Source: JAAYAY01 sp964563135 (GTDB lineage: Bacteria > Planctomycetota > Planctomycetia > Pirellulales > Thermoguttaceae). From it: a stretch of DNA of 64,000 nt. Positions 43,798-52,050 of the stretch are shown here, piece by piece. Every line of letters begins with the position of its first letter. Position 1 is the first letter of the stretch. Below the pieces are notes generated by a model. That model was not told the DNA's origin, did no database searches, and worked only from the letters and a program-made list of their open reading frames with translations. The stretch is taken from NCBI GenBank assembly GCA_964563135.1, contig CAZLWV010000022.1, positions 1 to 64,000 of the forward strand. The letters run 5' to 3'. The translations under genes were made by a program, and so were the position numbers.

Positions 43798-43801
43798 TGT
43801 C
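43771..43801. promoter_or_regulatory. candidate BlaI operator (31-bp dyad)
   Basis: Imperfect palindrome centred at 43786: GACA (43771-43774), TGTAT (43777-43781), 9 bases, ATACA (43791-43795), TGTC (43798-43801). It shares the TACA/TGTA theme of BlaI/MecI boxes and lies between -35 and -10, so bound repressor would block RNA polymerase. Confidence 0.65.
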
Positions 43802-43851
43802 GTCGTGTGGTCGGAGCGACCAAGTCCCGTCCCCAACAGAAAGGTAATTCC

Positions 43852-44250
43852 GTGGGTGACCAAAGACCAAAGGACCTTTCCACCGCCGAGTGGAAGATCA
43901 TGAAGATCGCCTGGGAACTGAACAAGGCCATGGCCCGCGAGGTCTATGTCATCGCCGGTGAGCGGCACGGCTGGACGTCCGGCACGGTGAAGACGCTCCT
44001 GAAACGCTTGTGCGACAAGGGCTACCTGCGCACAACGAAGGTGGGGAACGGGTTCGTCTACCGCCCGGCCCGCTCCGCGATCTCCGTCCTCCGGGCCGCC
44101 GCCGACACGCTGCTCGGGAACGCTGTCCCCGAGGCCTCCGGCCCGCTGCTGGCCCACATGGTCGAGAAGAGTTCACTCAGCGACGAAGACCTGGAAATGC
44201 TGCAGAAGCTGATCGAGGCAAAGAAGAAAGCTATGGGTGGAAACGTGTAA
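43852..44250 (+). CDS. BlaI/MecI/CopY-family repressor
   Basis: 132 aa from GTG 43852 (AAAGG eight bases upstream). Winged-helix protein: STAEWKIMKIAWELNKAMAREVYVIAGE, then WTSGTVKTLLKRLCDKGYLRTTKVGNGFVYRPA (in parts) with the dimerising C-terminal helix. Family members are cleaved or released on a signal from an M56-type (BlaR1) sensor, and such a sensor gene follows 43 bases downstream. Autoregulation is likely, given the operator in its own promoter. Target genes other than the pair are unknown; no beta-lactamase is visible. Confidence 0.93.
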   Translation: MGDQRPKDLSTAEWKIMKIAWELNKAMAREVYVIAGERHGWTSGTVKTLLKRLCDKGYLRTTKVGNGFVYRPARSAISVLRAAADTLLGNAVPEASGPLLAHMVEKSSLSDEDLEMLQKLIEAKKKAMGGNV

Positions 44251-44293
44251 CTGGTTGGTTAGAGCCCAGTCGCAATACAGAAGGTGGGAAATC

Positions 44294-47200
44294 ATGCTGA
44301 CTGCAACTTTGGTGGACATGAATGACTGGGGTACCATCTGGGTCGCCTGGCTACTCGCGGCCCTCGTCGACGCAGCCCTGGTCCTTATCGTTGTGACCTT
44401 TGTCTGGCTGGTCGTTCGGCGCCACGCGGCCGCCGCGCTGGGAAGTCTTCTGTTCCTGCTCGTCCTCCTCAAACTCGTCCTGCCCCTGGAGATTCCCGTC
44501 CCCGACTCTGTAGCGAGCTGGGCACCTCGTCGGCTGGCGTCGAACTGGCTCGCAGAGGTCAGAGTCGAGGAATCCCAACCCGCTCAGACAGCTCCTGCCT
44601 CGACGGAAGATCCCGCGATCGACCCTCCCGCCGAGCCGAGCGAGATCGCGACGAGTCCGGCGATCGTACCGGAGGAAGGCATCCGCGAGCCGTTCTTGGA
44701 CGTGAGAGATTTTGGCGCAGATGCCGCGCCCTCGGCCGGCGTCACGGGTGGCTCCGCGTATGACGCAGAGAGTCCAGACTCTTCCATTTCCTCCGTCCGC
44801 CCCCAACCGGCCGAGCCGGTTGCTGCAACTCCGGCGGTCGAACCGGTTGCGGCGTCTGGGGTAGCGCAACCGGCCGCCGATCCGCCTGAAACGTCTCCAC
44901 GTCTCTCCCTACCGGCTATGCTCATGCTTGCCTGGCTGACGGTTGCAGCAGGACTCTTCGTCCGCTCCCTCTGGAAACACCTTCGCTTTTGCCGCCAACT
45001 GCGCCGGGGACGCTCGATCGATCAGGCCGATCTGCCTGTCGATCTCGAACAACTCGGACGCCGAATGGGGATCAACCGGAGGATCCGAGTGATCGAAACC
45101 GAGGCGATCTCCTCCCCCGCGGTCTGCGGGATCTTCCGCCCGGTGATCGTTCTTCCCCGGGGGCTGCTCGACTCCATGCCGGGTGCGCACCTGGAGTGGA
45201 TCCTGCTCCACGAGTTGGCCCACATCCGCCGCCACGACCTGGCGGTCGTGTGGTTCCAGTGGCTGATGGCGATTGTCCACTTCGTCAATCCGGCCGTCTG
45301 GATCGCCAACCGGATGATCAACCGGCTTCGAGAATACGCCTGCGACGACCTGGCCCTGGCCCACGCCAACGCGTCGCGGCTCGATTCCAGCGAGGCGTTT
45401 ATGGCGGTGGTCCGCCACGCGGCCTGTCGTCCCATGGCGATGAGCGGAGTGCCCGGCGTGTTCGACGAATCGGCCCGGTCGTCCTGCTTCCGGCGAATGA
45501 CGCGTCTGCTGGACACCCAGCGCCGATTGCGCGTGCGGCTGAGGGTCGGCTCCCTGGTAGTTCTTCTCTTTGCGACGGCGATAACACTGCCACAGTTGCG
45601 ATCGGTGGGACCAGTCACGGCGCAGGCAGCCTTGGAATCCAACTCGGACCAGGTGGAAAGCTTCCGTCGGGGAGTCGCCGATTCGTTTGAACGACTCGTG
45701 CCGGCTGCCAGGGCCTACTACGCCTCGCAGTCTATCCACAAGAGCCAGCGCAGGGGGCAGGCTGAGATCAACCGTCGCTATTCTGAAGTGGACGAAGAAT
45801 TCCGAAGACAGGTGGCCGAACACTGGCCCTACGACGCCCCCGCCCTGGTGGAGCAGCAGCAGGCGTATCAGGAAACGTTGAACGAGGTCTTCTCTCTGTT
45901 CTCCCGGGCCAAGGGAGGCGAGACTCCGCCGATCGACCGAGAGGAAGCAGTCCGGCAGATGCTTCATCTCGCTGAAGTCTTTCCAGACACGCCACTGAGT
46001 GACATGGCTCGTTTTCGTGCCGCCAAGCTCTTCTCGGAGGTCGAACCTCACCGGCGCGAGGATATGTACAAGCTAATGCGAGAAGTGACGCTCTCTGAGG
46101 CTCCCTTGAACGGGTATCGGATTATGGCGATGCGCGAGTTGGTCAGCGAACCGGAAGAGAATTGGAAGCGCACGAAGAATCTTGAACGTTTCTTTACATC
46201 ACTCAGAGAACTGAACGATTCGCAGGTGCTCGGAGAACGCCTGCTCGATCCCCTTCCAGTCGAGAGCCAGACTTCCTATTTGAAACGAATTACGGAAACG
46301 CTCGCTCAGATTGAGGCCTCCTACGCCGCAAATGCCGCTGGCGTGACAACCGTTGCAGCAACTGCGGCAAGCCAGCCCGAGGCGATGCAGGACAAGCCGG
46401 CGCGTGCCGAACATGCGGCCCACCTGACCGGTACTGTCGTCGACCGCGAAGGTCACCCCGTTGCCGGCTGCACGGTGCAGCTCTTCGACTACTTCGCCAA
46501 GCGGTGCGAATGGCTCGCGCCCGTAACGACCGACGCCGAGGGACGATTCCGACTTCCCGTCGCCGAAGAGAACCTCCTGAGTATCAGCCGCACCTGTGCC
46601 GTGCGAGCCATTTCTCCCGACGGCCGGCAGATGGCCGTAGAAAGGACCGGTAGCCGATTCGCCCGCACTCTGCTGCGCGACGTTCTCGATACTCCCCTGA
46701 CCCTTTCCCTGATGCCTCTCCACGAAACGGTGGTTGAGGTCTGCGACGGCTCGGGCAAGCCGGTCGCCGGGGCGACGGTCGAAGGCCTCGTCGACTTCGG
46801 CCAATCCCTGCCCTCCTTCGTCGCCGACAAAACGGACGCATCGGGCCGGACCCGGTTGCAGATTCCGGAAGGCATCAGGATTCACGACGTCATTGCGTTC
46901 AAGCCCGGCGTGGGCTTCGACTATCTCGGCAACCGGAGCACGAGCGAAGATGCTCTGCTCGACTTCATCGAAGAAAAGGAGCGAATCGCCGACTCCCTCC
47001 CCGATTCCATCCAGCTCGTCCTCGACGGCGCCCTGACCTATCGGGCCCAGTTCAAGGATTCAACCGGAAAACCGATCCCGGGCCTTCGAGTTGCGCCCTG
47101 GATCCTTCAGAAACCCGGCAAACCGTACGATCTGAACACCACATGGTCGGTGACGCCCCATGCCGTCACCGATGCGCAGGGCATCGCCGTCTTCGATTGG

Positions 47201-50200
47201 ATCCCTGCCCGCCTGGATGGGGACCAGATCGAGCTGTCCATCTACTATGCCCAATATCCCCACTGGGAACGTCCGGAATTCGAGGTCAAGGCTCCCGGCG
47301 TCGGCCGCTCCGAGCCCGATATCGTCGTCGAGTTTGCCGTACCGGCTATCGTCAGCGGAAGAATCACAGACCCCGAGGGAACACCGCTGGCCAACGTTGC
47401 CGTAGAGAACGGCGGGTCGGTGGTACTGACCGACGCCGGTGGCAACTACCACATCCAAGTCGTTCCCGCCTCGGGCGTCAATGGCGACAAGCGAATTCTC
47501 ACACTGTCGGCACCGGGCCGGGCGATGTCGGCAATCGAGGCCACTGTGCCGGGGCCGGGCGAGACGGTCGAAAGCGTCGATGCGGTCCTCACGCAGGGTT
47601 CAGTTGTTTCCATCCAGGTGCTTGTTGATGAGGGGAAGATGCCTTTCCCCCAAGTGCGCCAGAGAATCTACGAACTGGGCCGCCTGCCCGCCTCCGGCCC
47701 CCTCGTCACGGTGCAGTCGAGCGGCGAGAACGCCCCTCCCTTCCACGATCTCCTGGCTCTCGACGACGAAGGACGCTGCCAGGCCCGGCTCGCTCCCGGG
47801 ACGTACACGCTGCGCGCTCAGATTCCCTTCTTCAAGGTTGACCGGAAACCCATGGAATTCGTCATTCCGGAAGAAGGTGATCCGCCGGCTCTCACGGTCC
47901 AAGCCAGTTCGGTCGCAACCAAGGAATACCGCGTTCGCGTCGTCCGCTCCGATGCCCCCAACGTCGGTCTTGCCGGTGCAACCGTCTGGTTCAATCGTGA
48001 CCTGACCGCCGGGCTCGATGGCTGGCGTCAGGCCCGGACGAACGCGGAAGGCCGTGTGCGCGTCCTCCGAACCCAACAAGATCCTGTCGGATACTTCGCC
48101 GTCAGCGACGACAGGAAGTGGGCCGCCCTGGGCGTCGTCGATTCGAACCAGACGGGCGAGATCATCATCACCATGAAACCCGCCACGACCCTGAAAGGGC
48201 GCTTCGTCGATCGTCGCGGCGACCCGATCTCTGACGGCTATGTCCTGCTGGAGATCGATCCGTTCGTCGATGACCGCAACCTGGCAAACCTCTCTCCCGG
48301 CCGCCCCATGCCCGGGCAGGCACGCAAACCGACCGGCGACGGCACCTTCGAATTGACCGGCGTCGCCACGGGCCTTCCCTACCGCGTGTCGCTCACGAAG
48401 ATGGTCGAGACCGTTCTCCCGTCGGGCGGCCGCAGCGTTGGCCCCCGAACCGTCGGTACCGAGCGGTTCCGAGTGAACGACGCCGGGGTAATCGACCTCG
48501 GCGATATCCGCTGTGAGAACGAATCCGTCGCGCCCCGCCCCGCAGAGCAGCGCCCTCCCGCTGCCTTGAAGGCACTCGACGCAGGGGCGGCCGAAAGAGC
48601 AATCGCGGCCGAACGCTCGGCTTCTGCACCGAACTTCCACGGAACCGTGACCGATCCGCAAGGACAGCCTGCCGCAGGTTGCGAGGTCCGGCTGATCGCC
48701 ATCACCGCCCCGAGCATGACGGCTCCACTCTACCGCTCCGAACCCGTCAAGACCGACCAGCAGGGACACTACTCCATCTCCACCGGCCCCGTGCAGGACG
48801 GTGTCGCAGCCATCGCCCTCCGCGCCTGGTCGCCCGACGGCCGGCAGATGGGGCACGTCGAGCCCCGAAGCGTCCGCAAGCTGTATTCGGCACCGCTGAC
48901 AAAACTCACTCAAGACCCCTTCGACATCCAACTCGCGCCGGTCGAAGAAACGGTCGTTCATGTCCAGGACGCCGGCGGGCAACCGATCCCCGGTGCCGCC
49001 GTGGAGGCCTACTTCTCCGGTTACCTTCCTCCGCTCACGCTTCCTGTAACCGACGCCAACGGCGACACTGCCCTTCGCTATCCCAAGGGAACCGGCATCT
49101 ATTGCATCCTGGCCCTCAAGTCGAAGCAAGGTCTCGACTGGATCGACAACCTAGCCCCGAGCGGAGGCCCCTTCCAGGCCGCGGGCCCATTGCCCACCCG
49201 AGTGGAAATTACACTGGCCGGGGCACAGACTCGCAGGATACAACTGCTGGACACCGATGGCCGGGCACTCCAAGGGCTCACTGTCCGTCCCGACTATTTC
49301 AAGAAGGCAAGTCGTGAGTCAACCGTCACCTTTGGATGGTCGAGCATCGCGTCGGTCGTCACCGACGAGCAGGGAATCGCCGTCTTCGACTGGCTTCCCG
49401 CCGATGCGTCAACCATAGGCGGAGGCCCCACCCTCTCCTTCGAGCCCGCCTCTTACATCTATTGCCTTGGCTATGGATTCCGCGTTCCCTTCAATCCGTC
49501 CGAAGCCGATCGGCTCTACCAGGTCGTCCTCACGCCGTCGGCCGTCGTGTCTGGACGCGTGACCCGACCCGACGGCTCGCCTGCCGCCGGTGTACGGATC
49601 TATCCAGAAACGCACGACAACCAGAATCCGGTCTGCTTCACCGACGCCGACGGCCGCTACTCCTTCCGCGTCATGCCCAACAAGTTCGAAGGTCCCCGCC
49701 CCAACTCGATCGGCTCGGACCCCCGCCCGCTCACCGTCGTCGTGTCGAATTTCTCGCGCGACAATCCCTGGGTCGCCAAGCCCCTCGGACCCATGTTCCT
49801 TACGCCCGGCCAGACGGTCGACGACGCCGACTTCCAGTTGGCCCGGGGAACGCAGATCGAGCTTCGCCTGGTCATCGACAACGGCGATACCACCTACGCC
49901 CGACTTCTCGAGATCATCAAGCAGCAGAAGCCTCCCGTTCGAGAAAGGCCCCGGTTGAGCCTCACCTTTCTCGAGCCGCAGGATGCCCCAGAACCGGCCG
50001 TCGAGATCGTCAACCCGAATGACCACGACAGGCTCTACAGCAAGAGCATCAACTTCGACGAGACGGGCCACGCCTCGTTCAGCCTGCCCCCTGGTTCCTT
50101 CCGCCTGAGTCCTTCCGTCCCTTGCGTCACCTACGAATTGCCCGAGGGCGCCGACCCTCAGGAAGAGCTGATTTCAGAGAGTCCCAAGACGGAATTCGTG

Positions 50201-50854
50201 CTCTCCGGCACCGACACCGAGCGCAGCTTCGAGGTCCGCGTCTTCACCGAAGTTACCAAGGAGTACCGTCTCCGTGCAGTTCGAGCAGACAACCCCGACG
50301 TGGGAGTGCCCGACGTCAGCATCCTGATCGAACCCGACACGCGAGCCGTCTTCCAGCCGATCCGTCTCACCACCAACGCCGAAGGCGAAACGACGATCCG
50401 GCGTTCGAACCGGCCGCTCACCTACTTGGCCTACAGTGCGGACCGCAAGCTGGGTGCTTCCGAGGAATGGCTGAAACTCGATCCGGAGAGCGATGTCGTC
50501 ACGATCCCCATGCGACCTACGCGAACGGCAACCGGCCGATTCCTCGACAACTTGGGGCAGCCTCTGAAGAACTGTCGGGTAGTCTGCAGCACCACCCGCA
50601 CGATGCCTCTCTACTCGGAGCACGGCAACTCGCGGCTCATGCTCTCCCACGATCCAACCGTCGAGACTACCACCGACGACGACGGCCGGTTCACCGTCGA
50701 GCACCTCATCCCGGGCGTGGGCTACGAGATCCGGGCCTGGAAGTACCTCGACGAGTACGAACGATCGATGCCGGTGGGCGACAAGGAGATCGACGTCCCC
50801 CTCGACGGCCCCACCGACCCGATCGACTGCGGCGACATTCGCGGACGGTACTGA
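44294..50854 (+). CDS. giant BlaR1/M56-type sensor with carboxypeptidase-regulatory-like repeats
   Basis: 2186 aa from ATG 44294. N-terminal membrane helices near residues 15-60, 208-228 and 415-435 frame a zinc protease domain with HELAH at 306-310 and a downstream EYACDD, as in BlaR1/MecR1 M56 peptidases. Canonical sensors then carry a ~250-aa penicillin-binding domain; here instead ~1750 residues follow. They contain a helical segment (to ~residue 700) and several carboxypeptidase-regulatory/CnaB-like beta-sandwich modules, e.g. starting AHLTGTVVDREGHPVAGCTVQL, AIVSGRITDPEGTPLANVAVENG, PNFHGTVTDPQGQPAAGCEVRL and AVVSGRVTRPDGSPAAGVRIYP, arranged as two similar halves. It probably senses an extracytoplasmic ligand and cuts BlaI. 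Ligand unknown. Confidence 0.9.
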   Translation: MLTATLVDMNDWGTIWVAWLLAALVDAALVLIVVTFVWLVVRRHAAAALGSLLFLLVLLKLVLPLEIPVPDSVASWAPRRLASNWLAEVRVEESQPAQTAPASTEDPAIDPPAEPSEIATSPAIVPEEGIREPFLDVRDFGADAAPSAGVTGGSAYDAESPDSSISSVRPQPAEPVAATPAVEPVAASGVAQPAADPPETSPRLSLPAMLMLAWLTVAAGLFVRSLWKHLRFCRQLRRGRSIDQADLPVDLEQLGRRMGINRRIRVIETEAISSPAVCGIFRPVIVLPRGLLDSMPGAHLEWILLHELAHIRRHDLAVVWFQWLMAIVHFVNPAVWIANRMINRLREYACDDLALAHANASRLDSSEAFMAVVRHAACRPMAMSGVPGVFDESARSSCFRRMTRLLDTQRRLRVRLRVGSLVVLLFATAITLPQLRSVGPVTAQAALESNSDQVESFRRGVADSFERLVPAARAYYASQSIHKSQRRGQAEINRRYSEVDEEFRRQVAEHWPYDAPALVEQQQAYQETLNEVFSLFSRAKGGETPPIDREEAVRQMLHLAEVFPDTPLSDMARFRAAKLFSEVEPHRREDMYKLMREVTLSEAPLNGYRIMAMRELVSEPEENWKRTKNLERFFTSLRELNDSQVLGERLLDPLPVESQTSYLKRITETLAQIEASYAANAAGVTTVAATAASQPEAMQDKPARAEHAAHLTGTVVDREGHPVAGCTVQLFDYFAKRCEWLAPVTTDAEGRFRLPVAEENLLSISRTCAVRAISPDGRQMAVERTGSRFARTLLRDVLDTPLTLSLMPLHETVVEVCDGSGKPVAGATVEGLVDFGQSLPSFVADKTDASGRTRLQIPEGIRIHDVIAFKPGVGFDYLGNRSTSEDALLDFIEEKERIADSLPDSIQLVLDGALTYRAQFKDSTGKPIPGLRVAPWILQKPGKPYDLNTTWSVTPHAVTDAQGIAVFDWIPARLDGDQIELSIYYAQYPHWERPEFEVKAPGVGRSEPDIVVEFAVPAIVSGRITDPEGTPLANVAVENGGSVVLTDAGGNYHIQVVPASGVNGDKRILTLSAPGRAMSAIEATVPGPGETVESVDAVLTQGSVVSIQVLVDEGKMPFPQVRQRIYELGRLPASGPLVTVQSSGENAPPFHDLLALDDEGRCQARLAPGTYTLRAQIPFFKVDRKPMEFVIPEEGDPPALTVQASSVATKEYRVRVVRSDAPNVGLAGATVWFNRDLTAGLDGWRQARTNAEGRVRVLRTQQDPVGYFAVSDDRKWAALGVVDSNQTGEIIITMKPATTLKGRFVDRRGDPISDGYVLLEIDPFVDDRNLANLSPGRPMPGQARKPTGDGTFELTGVATGLPYRVSLTKMVETVLPSGGRSVGPRTVGTERFRVNDAGVIDLGDIRCENESVAPRPAEQRPPAALKALDAGAAERAIAAERSASAPNFHGTVTDPQGQPAAGCEVRLIAITAPSMTAPLYRSEPVKTDQQGHYSISTGPVQDGVAAIALRAWSPDGRQMGHVEPRSVRKLYSAPLTKLTQDPFDIQLAPVEETVVHVQDAGGQPIPGAAVEAYFSGYLPPLTLPVTDANGDTALRYPKGTGIYCILALKSKQGLDWIDNLAPSGGPFQAAGPLPTRVEITLAGAQTRRIQLLDTDGRALQGLTVRPDYFKKASRESTVTFGWSSIASVVTDEQGIAVFDWLPADASTIGGGPTLSFEPASYIYCLGYGFRVPFNPSEADRLYQVVLTPSAVVSGRVTRPDGSPAAGVRIYPETHDNQNPVCFTDADGRYSFRVMPNKFEGPRPNSIGSDPRPLTVVVSNFSRDNPWVAKPLGPMFLTPGQTVDDADFQLARGTQIELRLVIDNGDTTYARLLEIIKQQKPPVRERPRLSLTFLEPQDAPEPAVEIVNPNDHDRLYSKSINFDETGHASFSLPPGSFRLSPSVPCVTYELPEGADPQEELISESPKTEFVLSGTDTERSFEVRVFTEVTKEYRLRAVRADNPDVGVPDVSILIEPDTRAVFQPIRLTTNAEGETTIRRSNRPLTYLAYSADRKLGASEEWLKLDPESDVVTIPMRPTRTATGRFLDNLGQPLKNCRVVCSTTRTMPLYSEHGNSRLMLSHDPTVETTTDDDGRFTVEHLIPGVGYEIRAWKYLDEYERSMPVGDKEIDVPLDGPTDPIDCGDIRGRY

Positions 50855-50989
50855 CAGGAAAAGTAGCAGGCATACTCCGTATAGGCCGCTAAAACGGCGT
50901 TGGGTTGAATGGGCGGTTTTCGTGCGGTTCTTGTTCCGTAGTTCTATTACAGAGCGAGCCGGATTCGGGGGTCAGACCTTGTTTGTTGT

Positions 50990-51265
50990 TGCCAAGGCCA
51001 GTCTGGGCTGCTGGACTCAGCCCATGGCTCGACCATTGCACAGCGAATTGCCCAGCGGATCCGGGCCATGAGCCGCCTGAAGGCCACCTCTCCGGTGGTT
51101 TTCACCGGCGGGGTCGCCCTTGTGCCGGCGATGGACGGGGCCCTCAGCGCGGCACTCGGACAGCCCGTTACCATCGCCCCCGCCCCCCAATTGACCTGCG
51201 CCCCGGGTGCCGCCATCATGGTGGCAAGGCGTGTGGGTGCCCCCGAAGGAGAGCGTCATGTGTGA
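50990..51265 (+). pseudogene. 2-hydroxyacyl-CoA dehydratase activase (BadF/BcrA-type) C-terminal remnant
   Basis: The frame reads DSAHGSTIAQRIAQRIRAMSRL, then VVFTGGVALVPAMDGALSAALGQPVTIAPAPQLTCAPGAA (in parts). These fit the last ~90 residues of the ASKHA activase family, whose typical motif is VxFTGGVAxNxGMxxAL and PxPQLxGAxGAA. The N-terminal ATPase part and a start codon are missing. It ends eight bases inside the next gene. Confidence 0.6.
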
Positions 51266-51824
51266 AGGATCCTGGCGAGAAGAAATCCGCCCCTCCGTGC
51301 GAACTTCGCAGATCGTTATCGCAGCCCTGACGATGGGGCCCACGACGTTTCTCGCCGTGGCCGGCGTGCTCGTGGCTCGAGGAGTTTTCGACGCCCGGGA
51401 CGACTCGCTTTCCTTCCTGCTGCATTGGGTGCTCATCGCGCTGGTTGTTGTGGAGATGGTCGTCTGGATGATCGTGCCGAACGCGATCGTTGCCCAGGGG
51501 CGCCGGCGGATCGCTGCCGGGCACCGGCCAGCATCGGCCGGTCCTGGGGCGGCCGATCCCGGAGCATTCATCGAGCGGACAGGCGACGCCGGGCACCTGA
51601 TGGTTGTGTTCCAGACCAAGACGATCGTTGCTGCTGCCCTGTTCGAGGGAACCGCCTTCTTTGCAGTCATCGTGTTCACGCTCACCCAATCCTTGATCGC
51701 CCTGGGCATTGCCATTGCCATGATCTTAGGAGTAATGCTCCAATTCCCGACCCATTCGGCGGTGAGCCACTGGATCGACGACCAGCTTGCGCTCCTTCAG
51801 CAGGAACGCTCGTTCCGTTCGTGA
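51258..51824 (+). CDS. membrane protein of unknown function
   Basis: 188 aa from ATG 51258 with GAAGGAG upstream. Four membrane helices near residues 18-42, 52-75, 118-140 and 142-160, and a short cytoplasmic C-terminus (HWIDDQLALLQQERSF). The polar loop ADPGAFIERTGDAG lies between helices 2 and 3. No family is recognised. It begins within the end of the activase remnant and is followed directly by the inverted element. Confidence 0.7.
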   Translation: MCEGSWREEIRPSVRTSQIVIAALTMGPTTFLAVAGVLVARGVFDARDDSLSFLLHWVLIALVVVEMVVWMIVPNAIVAQGRRRIAAGHRPASAGPGAADPGAFIERTGDAGHLMVVFQTKTIVAAALFEGTAFFAVIVFTLTQSLIALGIAIAMILGVMLQFPTHSAVSHWIDDQLALLQQERSFRS

Positions 51825-51932
51825 TTCGGGGTCAGACCTAGCCCTCAGCAAGGACTCGCGATTGCAGAACGACGTTCTTGAAATTGAGCGGCAACTATCA
51901 CCTGAAACCAAAAGACAAGGTCTGACCCCGAA
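51825..51932. repeat. 108-bp element with perfect 15-bp terminal inverted repeats
   Basis: TTCGGGGTCAGACCT (51825-51839) and its exact complement AGGTCTGACCCCGAA (51918-51932). It begins one base after the preceding gene's stop. A related arm (GATTCGGGGGTCAGACCTTG, one G longer) stands alone near 50964-50983. Likely a miniature inverted-repeat or REP-type element. Confidence 0.75.
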
Positions 51933-52050
51933 CCAGGACCGAACGCGAGCGCGGGGCAAGCCCACGCGGCTACCCTCTGAATCGCCCGGATGGTAAGCTG
52001 GTAGGTTGGGGTTGAGGCCTTTTCGGGCGACGCCGACCTGAGGAGGGGAG

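Larger units (their letters stand above)
43525..43851. other. intergenic region with small inverted element and blaI control region
   Basis: 327 bases. The left part holds an inverted element (43564-43644): AAGGTGATACCTTTTG against CAAAAGGTGGCTGTCACCTT, itself containing the palindrome GGTGGCTGTCACC. The right part holds the blaI promoter and operator listed separately. No gene. Confidence 0.6.
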
